Below, piece by piece: positions 51,701-63,700 of a stretch of DNA of 64,000 bases. Source of the DNA: Ancylostoma caninum (taxonomy: Eukaryota; Nematoda; Chromadorea; Rhabditida; Ancylostomatidae); assembly GCA_037903475.1 (NCBI GenBank), contig JBAJFG010000492.1, positions 2,108,001 to 2,172,000 on the forward strand. The letters are read 5' to 3'. Position numbers and translations under genes: made by a program. Within the stretch, counting starts at the first letter, position 1. Each line of letters starts with the position of its first letter. The notes beneath the pieces are model-generated. The model did no database searches, was not told where the DNA came from, and was given only the letters and a program-made list of their open reading frames with translations.

Positions 51701-54700
51701 GGAGTAGTTTCCTTTTCAGGATTTGTTGTTACAATTTTATTATAGTTTTCAAAGTGTTTAATACTTTTCAGTCTTGACTGCTTCATTATACGTAATCATG
51801 GGCGTCTCATTAATGAAAGAAATGTCGAGCCAAGCTCTTGTTGAACAGTAGCCGTAAACATTAGCAACTGTTGTGCAAGATGAAGTAAAAATTAAGGCGA
51901 TATTCGAGATGCAGTTCTGACACAGACCGTCCTTAGTCATAGCGATGTGAGTTCCGACCTCGTGGAAAATGGGGCTTGCGCAAAGGTATCTTTCAAATTT
52001 GACCTCTCGGTTTCCATGTTCCCTTTGAAAGAGGAGCTGTGCGAATTACCTAGATAAGGTAGCACTGCTCAGGTCCGCGACATGCCCAGGATGTTTCCGT
52101 GCGTGCATGTGGCATTTTATGTTCGCGTAGTGTACGTACACTTGCCGGTACATATTACAACACTAAAGCGGAAATTTTTATTCCGGTGAAGTGGTGTTTG
52201 CATTTTCTGTCACAGTTGCGTCTTAAATTATTATAGAATGCGGTCAAAATGAAAGTCAGCTGCTAAAGACAATCATTTCGGTAACGGAAATGAGAGAAAA
52301 TTCGTAAACTAGGGTTTTTGGTGGGTGTGACTGGTATGTAGACATAGGATTTCTAAAACTCCATTTGAATATGGGATTTCGTCATTTTGGGAATACATCT
52401 ACGTTTACAAAATGCACAGTGTCATTTTCGCGCGAAAGCACTGTCCGAAATTCTTATCTGCTTGTTTTTGTAGTAATCTAACTCAGCAACTTAATCAGTC
52501 ACCTTGAATTGGCTCTTTCACACCAATTTTGTATTTTTCCTGAGCTGTGTCCGCCCATAAGTACTGTGGCACACTGCTCCCACAAAATACCGAAGTATCA
52601 AGTCAGAGCCGCGAAGCGGCACTCTGACTCGGTACACACTTCGATATTCTGTGGGTCACACCACTCTTTCGATCGATTTGTTCAAATGAAATAACTTTCC
52701 AGAAAACACAAAACTTTCGCACCAAAGTGACAATGAAAACATCACGTGGCTCACTTCATTAGATCATTCGAAGTTTACAGGGTACTGAGCAAGCCTACCC
52801 TGCCCACTGCCTAACCTACTCTTCTTCTTTTAACCTTATATAATTTAGTGAGTAAATCCCGCCGCAATTGGGCAGAAACTGAATGTTCTTCCAATTTATC
52901 ACCTGTAAGGAAGGAATTCTCCTCTACGGAAGTTTGCATGCTCCTCATTACATCCCTATTTGCCTACGGCCCTTGATACACTTTTTCTGTCAGTGTGCAA
53001 GAATTGCACGCACTGAGAACTCTGGCTATTATTTTCTTTTTGCCATTTATCTCTCATTTAAAATAAATGAATGGGCTGATGTGTTGCACTATGCAAAAAG
53101 AAATTGAACAAACGAATAACTGCAGCTCAAATTAATGATACACATCAAAGGATAATGTGCACAGTGACGTTTACAGGTGCATCGATACAACCATCCGTGA
53201 AGACGTCACGTGCTGCGAACATCGAGCAAAATGTAAGCAACTCTTTTACTACAATTTATTCCTCATGATCTTATTGATCCTATTCCTCATACTTACCCTC
53301 TCTGGAACTGTATTGATCCTATTCCTCATATTCACGCTCTCTGGAACTGTTTTTAGAAGCTTTCAACCAATTTGTTGCCGGTTGACTGGTTCTTGTATGG
53401 TTTTAATGTGACTGTAACATGATCATATCCCAGGATAATTCGATTTAAAGTCCTAGAGTGCTCCTCATTCTTCCAATAGTCGAGCTATGATTCGACTTGA
53501 AACTATTTGAATAGCAGCTGCGCCCGCTCTATATCGAGATTTCGCCAGTTTCGAGTACAAACGCTCTTACGCCTATTTAATAGCAACAGTTTTATCTATT
53601 ACATTATTAAATGCTCTTTTTAACACCTCCTACTTGGAGTGGCTCGCAGCTCTTATAGTAAAATCTTCGATGGCCTTCACAAGGCCAGGGTTGCGCGCAT
53701 CTGCTTGCATAAGCAGCCCAGTACATGCATACGCATTTCTGCTACGTTGTTTTAAAAATGTTCCGCCACATGAGATCATATGCTTTGCCAAAGTTTCTCA
53801 AGAGAACAGGCAAGCTTATTTGATTCAAAAAGCCACTTTTAGATTGAATAGACCATAATTCACTTCATCACCCAGAATTAACAGTTGTGTTTCTGCATTT
53901 TCTGCGTTGCTACGCTGTTCGTAGACCTTCCGCCGGACTTCCAGACTGATGCTAGTTCTCGCTTTGCTCACACAAATTTGCGTCGCTTCTAGACCAAATT
54001 AACTAAACCAAGACATTTCCTGGATTCTTTCGCAGCCTTACTCTGCCGCTTGTCCCCGTCTTATCAAGTATACAAACGCTCGCTCCGTAGTGTCACTGTT
54101 GCTTCGCCCTAATTCCTTTAAAATTGCTCCAATCGAAGAATGGTGGCGACCATGCGATTTGTCTCGAGAGATTTTTCTAATGGCCTGGACGGGGATGGGG
54201 TAAAACTTCATCAGTTTTCTCCAGGTGATCGATTGATGGGTACCGCATTCTCTACCCAAGAAGGACGAGTGCGAATACGTGTACTAAACTAGAACTCAGG
54301 CTTAAATTCTGTTCCTTTTGCTGAACGGATACAGAAGGTCTTCATCTCAAACATCTAAAAGCTGAATTGTACACGTTCACAATGTTCTGAGGATTCCCAA
54401 TTCTTGACGAGGTTACATGATAGAACATGTTATTACAATAAATCTAGTGAACTTCATCGAGGGAAAATTTTACTCACAACACAACTCCTTGTGCACTTCA
54501 CGCCTATCAGAGCCACAACTCTGTTTGCTGATGTTCGCTTGATTCTTTGCAATGACATGCTCAATCATGCAACTTCGTCAAAAACTGGAATTCCTTGAAG
54601 CATCGTGAACCTGTACATTTCAGTCTTCAGATACTTGTTAGCAAGAACATTTACCTTATGGTGGCTCAAAAATAGGGCCTCCGGTTTAGCATACGTTTTT

Positions 54701-57700
54701 CCACTCGCCTTACTGTGCGGCATCAATCGATATATTGATTACTTGGAAACGAAAATTGGTGAACGATTGTTTCTTTCTAGCACTATGTAAGTCTTCAGAA
54801 ATATCTCGTATAGACGAATCGAACATTCACCACTGTCTTCCAGCATTGAAGGAATCATGGCAAAGCGACGGTGAGCAGCGGTGACTCAGCGGAGCGACCG
54901 TCGGTTTTCGACATACCGTGAGCGGTTATATATAAGAACTTCGATGTTGAGAAACCCACAATTTACTAGTGATACAAGGTTTCGACCTCCCAAGAAAGAC
55001 TGGTGAAGCACACAACGTACGTTTTTGGTAGAAAATTCAGTGCATTGCAACAACAATTCATGGTAGACCTAGGACGGCGCTAAAACAGGAGCTATCTGTT
55101 TAGAAAATGTTCATCAAGAGTCATTGGTACGATTTGCAGCGGCAGGTCGTCTCGCCACTTCCAGAGTGAGGCGGCATTACGCTCTTGGGGTAGCTCACAA
55201 GTTCTATCTAAAAATAATGATGATATATAGTAACTGGTATTCTCCCTTCATTCCCAACAATAGGCTCAGGGTGAGCGAAATTCATTGATGTTGAAGCTTC
55301 TCTTGAATCTGCAAGAGGCCTTCTTGATTTCGGAGTCCCGAATACTTCGGATTTTTTTCGCTGAAACACTGTACTCAAGGACTAATCGACTTTCTAAACG
55401 CTACTATCATACAAATTGTGCATTGTAACCCCATTTCTGCAATATTACGTTGGCCTTGCGATCAGAGTAGTTCGGAGAATATCCTGAAACGTTGCTTGGT
55501 GGGGCAATTCGATACACTGACCCCAACACACATTGATAACACCATTTTTATGGACTGTAATACCAGTTTTGTTTAACTACGATTGATTTCATTATTGAAA
55601 ATTCGCTTCGCTTCCACTTCGGCGAAGAGTTTGTACATTTCACATTATTCCTTTCCTGTCTGCATATTTGAAACTGTTTGAAGGAGAAATGAAAAGAAAT
55701 GGAAACACATTCAGACAGACAAGACAGTATGCGAAAATCCAGGTATATTTAGTCAAGAATGCTTCCACTACGTTTGAATATAAGCAGAAAAGTTGAAAAT
55801 CTGACAACGATAAAGAGCAAGTTGCGTGTGAAAAAATACCAGCCGAACTCTGATATCTCTCAATAAATAAAGAGCTATGCTTGTAGAGGTTGCGCGTCAT
55901 TCCTTGCAAGGGAAATGTGAAATTGCACGTATTGGCCTCCTCAAATTCATTTTGCAGTTGATATCTTCGAAGGCAATGGACGGCTCGTTGACGCCTCCGC
56001 TTCAAGTCGGCCGCGAAACACCTGTCAACGACATAATGGGATTCTACGTCAAGAGTGGTACCGTAAATTGTTCTTTCTTCCTTCCACTAACAATGCTAGA
56101 TATTTGGTTAGGGAGGCAACCTGGTTAGATTGCAAAATGTGTGATCTCCCTGTTTTTTCCACAGGTCTCTTTTTATGCCTACATTCTCTAATGGAAGAAA
56201 GAAAGCTCGGTATCTAATATATTTACTAGTTCACCCCTTCCACAGACCTTCAAATTATTTCCTTTACGATATTTACATATACTTCTCGTGGAGTATAGTA
56301 GCCTACGTCGTCGTCGCATACGCGACATCAACGTTGATATGTATTGATTATCGGTGAAAGGTGCAGCGACCCAAAATCCATGGGCATCACTTCCTTCCAG
56401 GAAGCAGAGGTGAAAGGTACTGGACTCGACGACTGCTACGTCGTAGAGGTGTTTTGTGATAAGACGCATCCTAGGATACTTCCTATGGGAGATTGATCTC
56501 AAAGGATAAATAGAAATTACCGCAACGATATCTCAAAAGGAAATTATGAGTGCCCCGTCATTACGGAAATCTCCGGAATCTTCATTGAAATTTATGCAGC
56601 TTAGCTTGTTAGCTTTTGCCAAAGTTATTTGTGATTAGCACACTTCCATTGTCTATACTTCAGCGTTGGAATGGCTGTTTTTTTACGGCTACGATATGAC
56701 ATAGAGTACACATGACGTAGATTCATTCTCAGACAAAATTTCCGGAAGGACCACAGCAAAAAAAAACCCCGGAAGAATCGACTGGTGACCAGCAGGTGGT
56801 GAAGATGATGTTCTTCCGGTTTTCTGCTGCGGTTCTTCCGAAGAGCCATGGGCCTGAGCAATTTTCTCATTCCAAACCTAAACGCGGTGCTTCTTTGTTG
56901 ACTTTTTTTCGCAACAAAGCTAAGCTCCGTAAGGATATAGTAACGCTCACCCTCTCTTTCCTGCATTCTGTTGCATTCAGTCCTTCCGAATCTTTTTTGC
57001 TCTACGTCTTTCGCTTCCTAACCACATGATCGGGATCTCCTTCTGCTGAGGTCCTTCCGACAGTTTGTCTGAGTTGTAGAATTACTTCGAGCCACAGTCC
57101 TGGCAGTCATATTTACTGCATGCAAGCTCCTGGAGTGCACTTTCCCTCACCATACGGGGTGTACACAAAGTCAACAGTAAGTTCGTTCTTATCAGCCGAA
57201 CATTTCCAGCAGAAATTTCTGAGTATAAAATTTGGACCTATAATTGTGGACTCTGTTCTGTCTATAGGCCAACGATTTGATAATCGCGGCTAGAATACCA
57301 AAGATTAGAACTTGAAAGAAGCATAAAGAAGAAAGTGATCTTTTCACTGCAACGAGAATTTGAAATTCGGGACACCTGCATTCGGGGCGAGAAGCTTGCC
57401 CGTCACATTGTCTTACTTTGACAAAGAATTTCTTTTGTGACTACTTTTGTTTATTTATTTATTTATTTATTTATTTACTTATTTATCCGTTTATTCAATG
57501 CACTCTATGTACGTGCGAACATGTAAAGAACACATAAAAAATTGGAAAATGAACAATTGCTGGATTATCTAAACCAACAACAAAGCACACACTTAAGACT
57601 AAAAAGAAGCTTATGCATTTGTTCAAAAAGATATTTTTCCCATCAAACAAGTGGAATTAAAATTCATTAGGAACCTTGTGTTGACTAGAACCTTGTTGTT

Positions 57701-60700
57701 GCTCTTTACAGTGTCGCAATGCAGTTTTGAGAAAGGATCCGAGATTAGCACCACGGATACACTTCATAGAATGTGAGATTCTACTTCGGCTGGGTATCCC
57801 TCTTTCGTGCGCATATACACTCACACCAAACCCAGCATAGAACTCTTGAGCGCCCGATTTTGGACGGAAGGGTTCACGGGCTATTTAAACAAGCTATACT
57901 GGCTCGGCAGGCTGATTCCAGTCGTTCACACGAAATATTCTGCAAGATCCAGAAAATCATTTTTTTTTACTCTGACCAGCCACGGTCCTTTTCTGCTAAC
58001 ATCCGATATCCGTACTGTCTTTCCACTCTTCTTGCTTAATTTTTACTTTCAAACAGCCTGGGCTTCAATTTCAATGCCTTCTTGCTCCATATCTGGGCAA
58101 CTCTCGGGAATTTGCTCTGAGATCTATTCAGTAAAAACACCATGAGTTAGTTTCGCTACTCTAGTGGTTTCCAATCGATATGACCACACACAACTAGCAA
58201 TGTTGCAGTGCCTTACGCACAAAAGGCAAGTCACGGGGCGGCCGTGGGGAAAAAAACTGGCAACTCCGGCATTATGGGAAGCGCGGATGGGATAATCAAA
58301 ATCCAAAAAATATTGATTTCAATCTCAGATGACAAAAAATAAATACTTGAAAAGTAATAATAATAAACACCTGAGGGTGCCCATCCCTACGTTCTTCCCT
58401 GCAATCTACTGCACATGATCCCCGACAACATAAGTAATTGTGTTTTGCAAACAACCTTACTGTTAGTGTGAACTGAAGCGACCGCCTTCAGAAGTAGAAG
58501 ATCCAAGCGAAGAGCACAACGAACAATCTCCGTCCATTGATAGTGTGAAGGAGAAGAATCATAAGAAAGCCAAGTCGGAGAGGGTACGCTAGCTGTTTGG
58601 CCAACCTATCGTGCAGTGTTTTGTGATATCAGCAGCTACTTATCATTCCAGACTCGCGAGCACATTAGAAGACCGATGAATGCATTCATGATTTTCTCGA
58701 AGCGACACCGCCCAATGGTCCACAGTAAATATCCGAATCGTGATAACAGGACTGTTTCAAAAATTCTTGGCGAATGGTGGTATGCCTTGGGTGCTGACGA
58801 GAAGCAGCAATATCACAAGCTTGCGACACAGGTAGATAAACTCAAATTCATCTTATTCATGACGAAGAAGTAGTAACATTTGTCATAGGTGAAAGAGGCT
58901 CACTTCAAAGCTCATCCTGACTGGAAGTGGTGTGCAAAGGACAAGAAAGCAAGATCTGATGCAGCTCATATGGAGACACCAAAATCAGAAAGGGTGAAGA
59001 TAATCAGACACTCGGACGCACTCCAATGTTTTTGCGCTTCTTTGGTGATTCAAATAGGCGTGAAAACACACTCATTCTCAAAATGAGCACATGTGATTCT
59101 CTTGTGCTCTTGTGATTGCTTGGCAACATGAGTACATATTTCCATAATCCCTAATTTTTGATACCTTCTTTTTTTCAGTCTTTTGACTTCGATTTCAAAG
59201 CGTCCGATGAAATGGCGGCAGCTTGCATAGATGGAAATGACAGCGACGTTTTCAGTCCCACAACACCAGTGAGAAGAGAAGAATGATAGTAATTGTTCGT
59301 AACAATGCAGCAATCCCTTACTTTAAAGACATTACCTCGACCAACACCGTTGCGAGGGGATAACATCGATATGGGCCTCGAATCACCACTCATGAGTCCT
59401 ACCGTTGCTGGTCTTCCCACGTTTGTGCCACCAAGGTGAGCAAACGATTCACGTCTAAAAGTCTGTCTGAATTTCACACAATATTCTCAGCATCAGCATT
59501 CCTTCGTCGCCGCTGGTGAGCTCAGCATTTGATCTAACTATCCTGCAGAAGGCAGTCAGTGCTCAGGTAACATGTAGTTATACTATCTTCGTTAACAAAA
59601 CAGGAGCTGACTAATCTTACTATGCCTGGACATTTCTCAGCTTATTGTTACCATAGATTAAGTGACAACTGTTAGCAGTATAGTTAATTATCAGGAGGAG
59701 GTAATAGTTCGCATTCTAGCTTCCGTCAATGCGTCCCCCGTCGCGCTTCCTCACTCCGCCTGCAATTGGGACCATGTCACCGATACCATCTGCCGCTGTC
59801 TCTCCAAATCTCTACAATATTTGTGCTGTGGGTTGATTTCGCGAATATCGGAAGCATCATAGAATTAGAGAAAAATTTTCATTACATATTATTGCTATGA
59901 GTTCGGGTTTAGCACAGTTAAAGCGTTAGTCAAGCTCAACACTTCATAGATTTTTCGATACACTCTTTTTTCTTCCGTGAAGTGAAAGTGTAGCTTGCAG
60001 ACATCTCCAAGCACCAACTTGTTGCAAGGTTTGTGCTCTCCTGTATTCAACGAGTTTTCGTCACCGATGGGGGTTCCGCAGCGGATGTCACCGATGAGTC
60101 CGATGTGGATAAAGGTATCAAGAACTTTTTTTTGAAAAAAAAAAATCGTTCCTTTTCTTCGCATACAAAAACCTGTCATTTCCTAACCTTTATATGTGTT
60201 CACTTCACATTAAGATAATTGTGACGATAAATGGAACCAATGGACTAGTTCTTTCTCTGATAATTATTTGGCACTAACGCAGGCCAGTCAGCGTAATACG
60301 TCGAGTTCAAGGCCCAGCGGCATCTTCTCCCAGCTGTTGCACAGCAATTGAGGGGAGGATGGCTGATAGCAACTGGGGGAGTTGGCTTTGAGCTAGATGT
60401 ATAGCGCTGTTTAAGCTGCATTCCTGTTGCACAGTTTTCAGGGTTTCTACTTATCACAGAGCTATTTTGTAGCATCCTCATTATCGCGTAGCCAATAGCA
60501 ACTATTCTAAGCAGATTGCAAGTGGAAAGATTTTTTTTTGTCCTAATTGTCGTAATAAATTTAGTGAGCGATGCTAACTCACGGCACCTTTTGACATGAT
60601 CGCTCGAAAAGCTTTTGCACTTGTATTCAAAACGATTTGTATTTTTGTACTTGCATGTAGGATACCTGCAAATCAAGTGTTCCGTAGTAGAAACCATTCC

Positions 60701-63700
60701 GTATTACATATGTGAACACTTTGGGTAAGAATTTAAGATGAATGATGAGGGCTTATTAGCTACCAAGAGCGAAATGCAGGATGAATTGATGAGTAACATC
60801 AAGGAGGATCCTCCATTCACTTCAATGACAGCCAAGGTGTAATGAAAAGGAAGTAAAAGTTATAGCAGTACGTCTACTCTATGGTAGACTCAGCATTCGT
60901 TGTTCGTTTTCAAACACTGCACCGATTGTCTGGTAGCGTAAGGGTGGGTGAAGACTGACAATGTTGTTGTTCCATTTTCTCATTTCCTAGGGGTGACTCA
61001 TTCAGATTTCTAACTGAAATACCTTGTTGCTGGTTCCAGGTGTAGGTTAAAAGCTTTAAGTGATCCTTAAAACGCAGTCAAGACGTCCAGGGACTACTAT
61101 TCTGTGAATGTACATATACTACATAGTCTTAGTTCACTCGTTTCGAGCAAGAATGACGTGATTTTCTTGATCAGAAAGTAAAATGGATGCAACTCAGATC
61201 AAATCTCTTTCAACATCGAAGAAAATCGCTGTTATGGAACCCTTCTTTTCCAATGGAAGGAAAATAATATATTTTGAGTTTTAAAGCCTCGAAAGAGACA
61301 AATTTGATTAGGACATACAGAGAAACTGCTCATTTGCTGAAGATCCCTCTCTTGAACAAGTAATCGAGGTACTTGAACAGTCGTAATCGTCTGGAGAATG
61401 TCAGTCAAGAAATAGTCAGCAATCCTACGGTTACATCTTCAGCAAGCACAGGTTGTACCTATGTGGCTTTCAAGGTTTGAGATCCATGTGGTATTTTGTA
61501 TCCATGTAGTGTAGGATCTGCACTACTAACATCACTACTAATGCGATAATTTTATTTCGAGGAAAGTGAACTCTGCATTATCTTATTAGGAAGTGTGTCT
61601 GCAATTATTCCGAATGAGGATTAATCGCTGAAAATAACCCATTTTCCGCATAAAACTTTGCATGATAGGGTTTCACACACTGAGTGGCACTATATCTCTG
61701 CGATTTCGTCCACTTCCTATGACACGTAGGAGGGCAGATGCTCCTGACGGCAAGCATACTTTTGGTGTAATGCTATGCAACCCGTATTTTAGGTGACTAA
61801 CTGCTTCAGTAGATATTATATCAAGGACACTTGACTCATCGATGTCAAAAAAGCAACGGAATTTTGAGATACCTAACTTGAGAAACTGACTGATTCAGAG
61901 TGCGCCGGTACTTGTAAGTCCACGATCGGGAGACTCGGCATTCGCGTTTCCACAACCGAAATCCAGCTGTGCTTCGGACCAGACCTTGCCCTACATTCGT
62001 GAAAAGAACGAACTGGCAAATTCGAAGTGAGTTGGTTACTAATGTAGCTCTTGCAGTGAGCAAAGTGCTTCGATCATTACTGGATATCTTGGGAACGAAA
62101 ATTTATAGGTTGAGCATTGCTGGGCGAACACAACGCGCTAACCAGGAACCGTTTGTGCTAATGCCAACTCCTGCTCAGCGAGGTGTTGCGAAGGGTGAGT
62201 ACCTCAGAATGCCTTGCCAGAATCCTTTTTATCCTTGCTTGTTTAATGTACATGATAGAAACACTGAGATCCCGCTCAGCATCAAACGTTTAGGGCAGAA
62301 GCGTGCTTTGAGCACGGCAGGAGTAGAAGAGGAGACAGATTCCGCAAGCGATGCTAGTTCCAAGAGTGGTGAAAGTCGACCTAACACCCTCAAGAAGTTT
62401 TTTAAGCGTTCTGATGAAACCATGGACAGGTAAAAAATTCCTTCGGTGTGACGCAGTTAAAAAGAAACGAAACTTTAATTTATTTAAGGGTGCTGGACCA
62501 AGTTGATTTCCAAAATAAATTTGCTAAGCTGCCGGAGTTTACGATCGATCAACTGAAGGTAGAGGATCATTCAAAATGGATTCCTTTTCCGTTTAGAATG
62601 CTTGTTGTTTAGAAAGGGACATCCGGAAGCTTACCGCCCACGCCATCAAAGCTGATTCGGAATCTTATGGAAAAGGTCCGTGACTCCCCAGGGAACACTC
62701 CGCTGGTTTCGAACGCCTGTAATGCTGTATTTTTCGGCCCAACATTCAACAACACCTCTCCTGACCTGGTGAGTGGCATTCCTTAACAAGTTCTGATGCT
62801 ACAGAGGCTTGCTGTAGACCCCACTGCAGGTGTACTCGTGAATACTACAAGCGACTGTAACGTTCGCAATAATGCTTCTGAGCAAGACACTCTGCTACTA
62901 ATCTTAATCAATGCATCATTGCCAAGAACTTCACCTCATGCATTTCTCGGGTGGGCTCACGACTACGAAAGAATGAAGTTTTGCACATATTCAGCAGCGA
63001 ATTTCATGGTATTTCACTGCGTATTGGATATGAGTTATAATTCTCTCAAAATCTCATAATCCGAAGTGAGCTCAAGCATGAAGCTTTGGGCGGGTACTGG
63101 CTGTACAATTTTCTGACAAATTTGGTAGAAATTCGCTTTGTTTTCTAGACAGCAAATTCAAGAGAATCAATGAACAAGCAAGCTATAATTTTCTTCACGA
63201 TTTTGTCGTTGGCTGTACATTCGAAACAGGTCGTGATAGTAGGCTTCTTCTGTTCTTCCAGTGCCTAGTTCAATCAGACATCCACTCCCTATGTGCATGT
63301 TACTCGTTATAGCTTCACATTCCGTATGGGACCTGATCTACAAGCTGCCATGTGTATGATGCTAATTTCTAACAAAGGACCAAGCTTTGTCCCCATTATC
63401 GAAGTGTACTCAGACGTTCTTCGGTGGAAGTCGCGAAAAGTGATCACCATGGCAAAAGTATTGCCGGTTTAAGAGAAGAATCTTGCCTGTGATTACTAGG
63501 CTTTTCGCACCGGCGGTTTTTTTTCTATGAAATCTGCGGCGAACTTAGGATATGAACCTCTTCAGTCTAAGTTCCTGAAATCATCATAGAAGAAAATTGG
63601 AAGTCCGCGTTGTTTTTCAACTTCATCCCGGTCAGTCGCTGTTCTTACTGTATCTGTCATTTCAGGCGTCCACTGAGGATATCATACCATGCAGTCCTCT

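Larger units (their letters stand above)
49057..53176 (+). other. Intron 18 dominated by a 2.4 kb foldback element
   Basis: The 4.1 kb intron is largely the element at 49207-51609. A separate 77 bp hairpin lies at 52579-52655. Nothing else is recognised. Confidence 0.7.

Noticed and set aside
54036..54086. 51 bp segment with splice-like borders in intron 19
   Set aside because: It is open and in phase, but short segments of this kind arise by chance and the translation has no similarity to CIC linkers.
60245..60697. 150-codon minus-strand open frame
   Set aside because: It is the longest minus-strand frame in the 3' part, but it has no recognisable domain and lies within a cic intron.
63152..63235. 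Possible exon in intron 35
   Set aside because: One frame is open between TTCTAG and GTCGTG, but the peptide is hydrophobic and exons 35 and 36 already join in frame.
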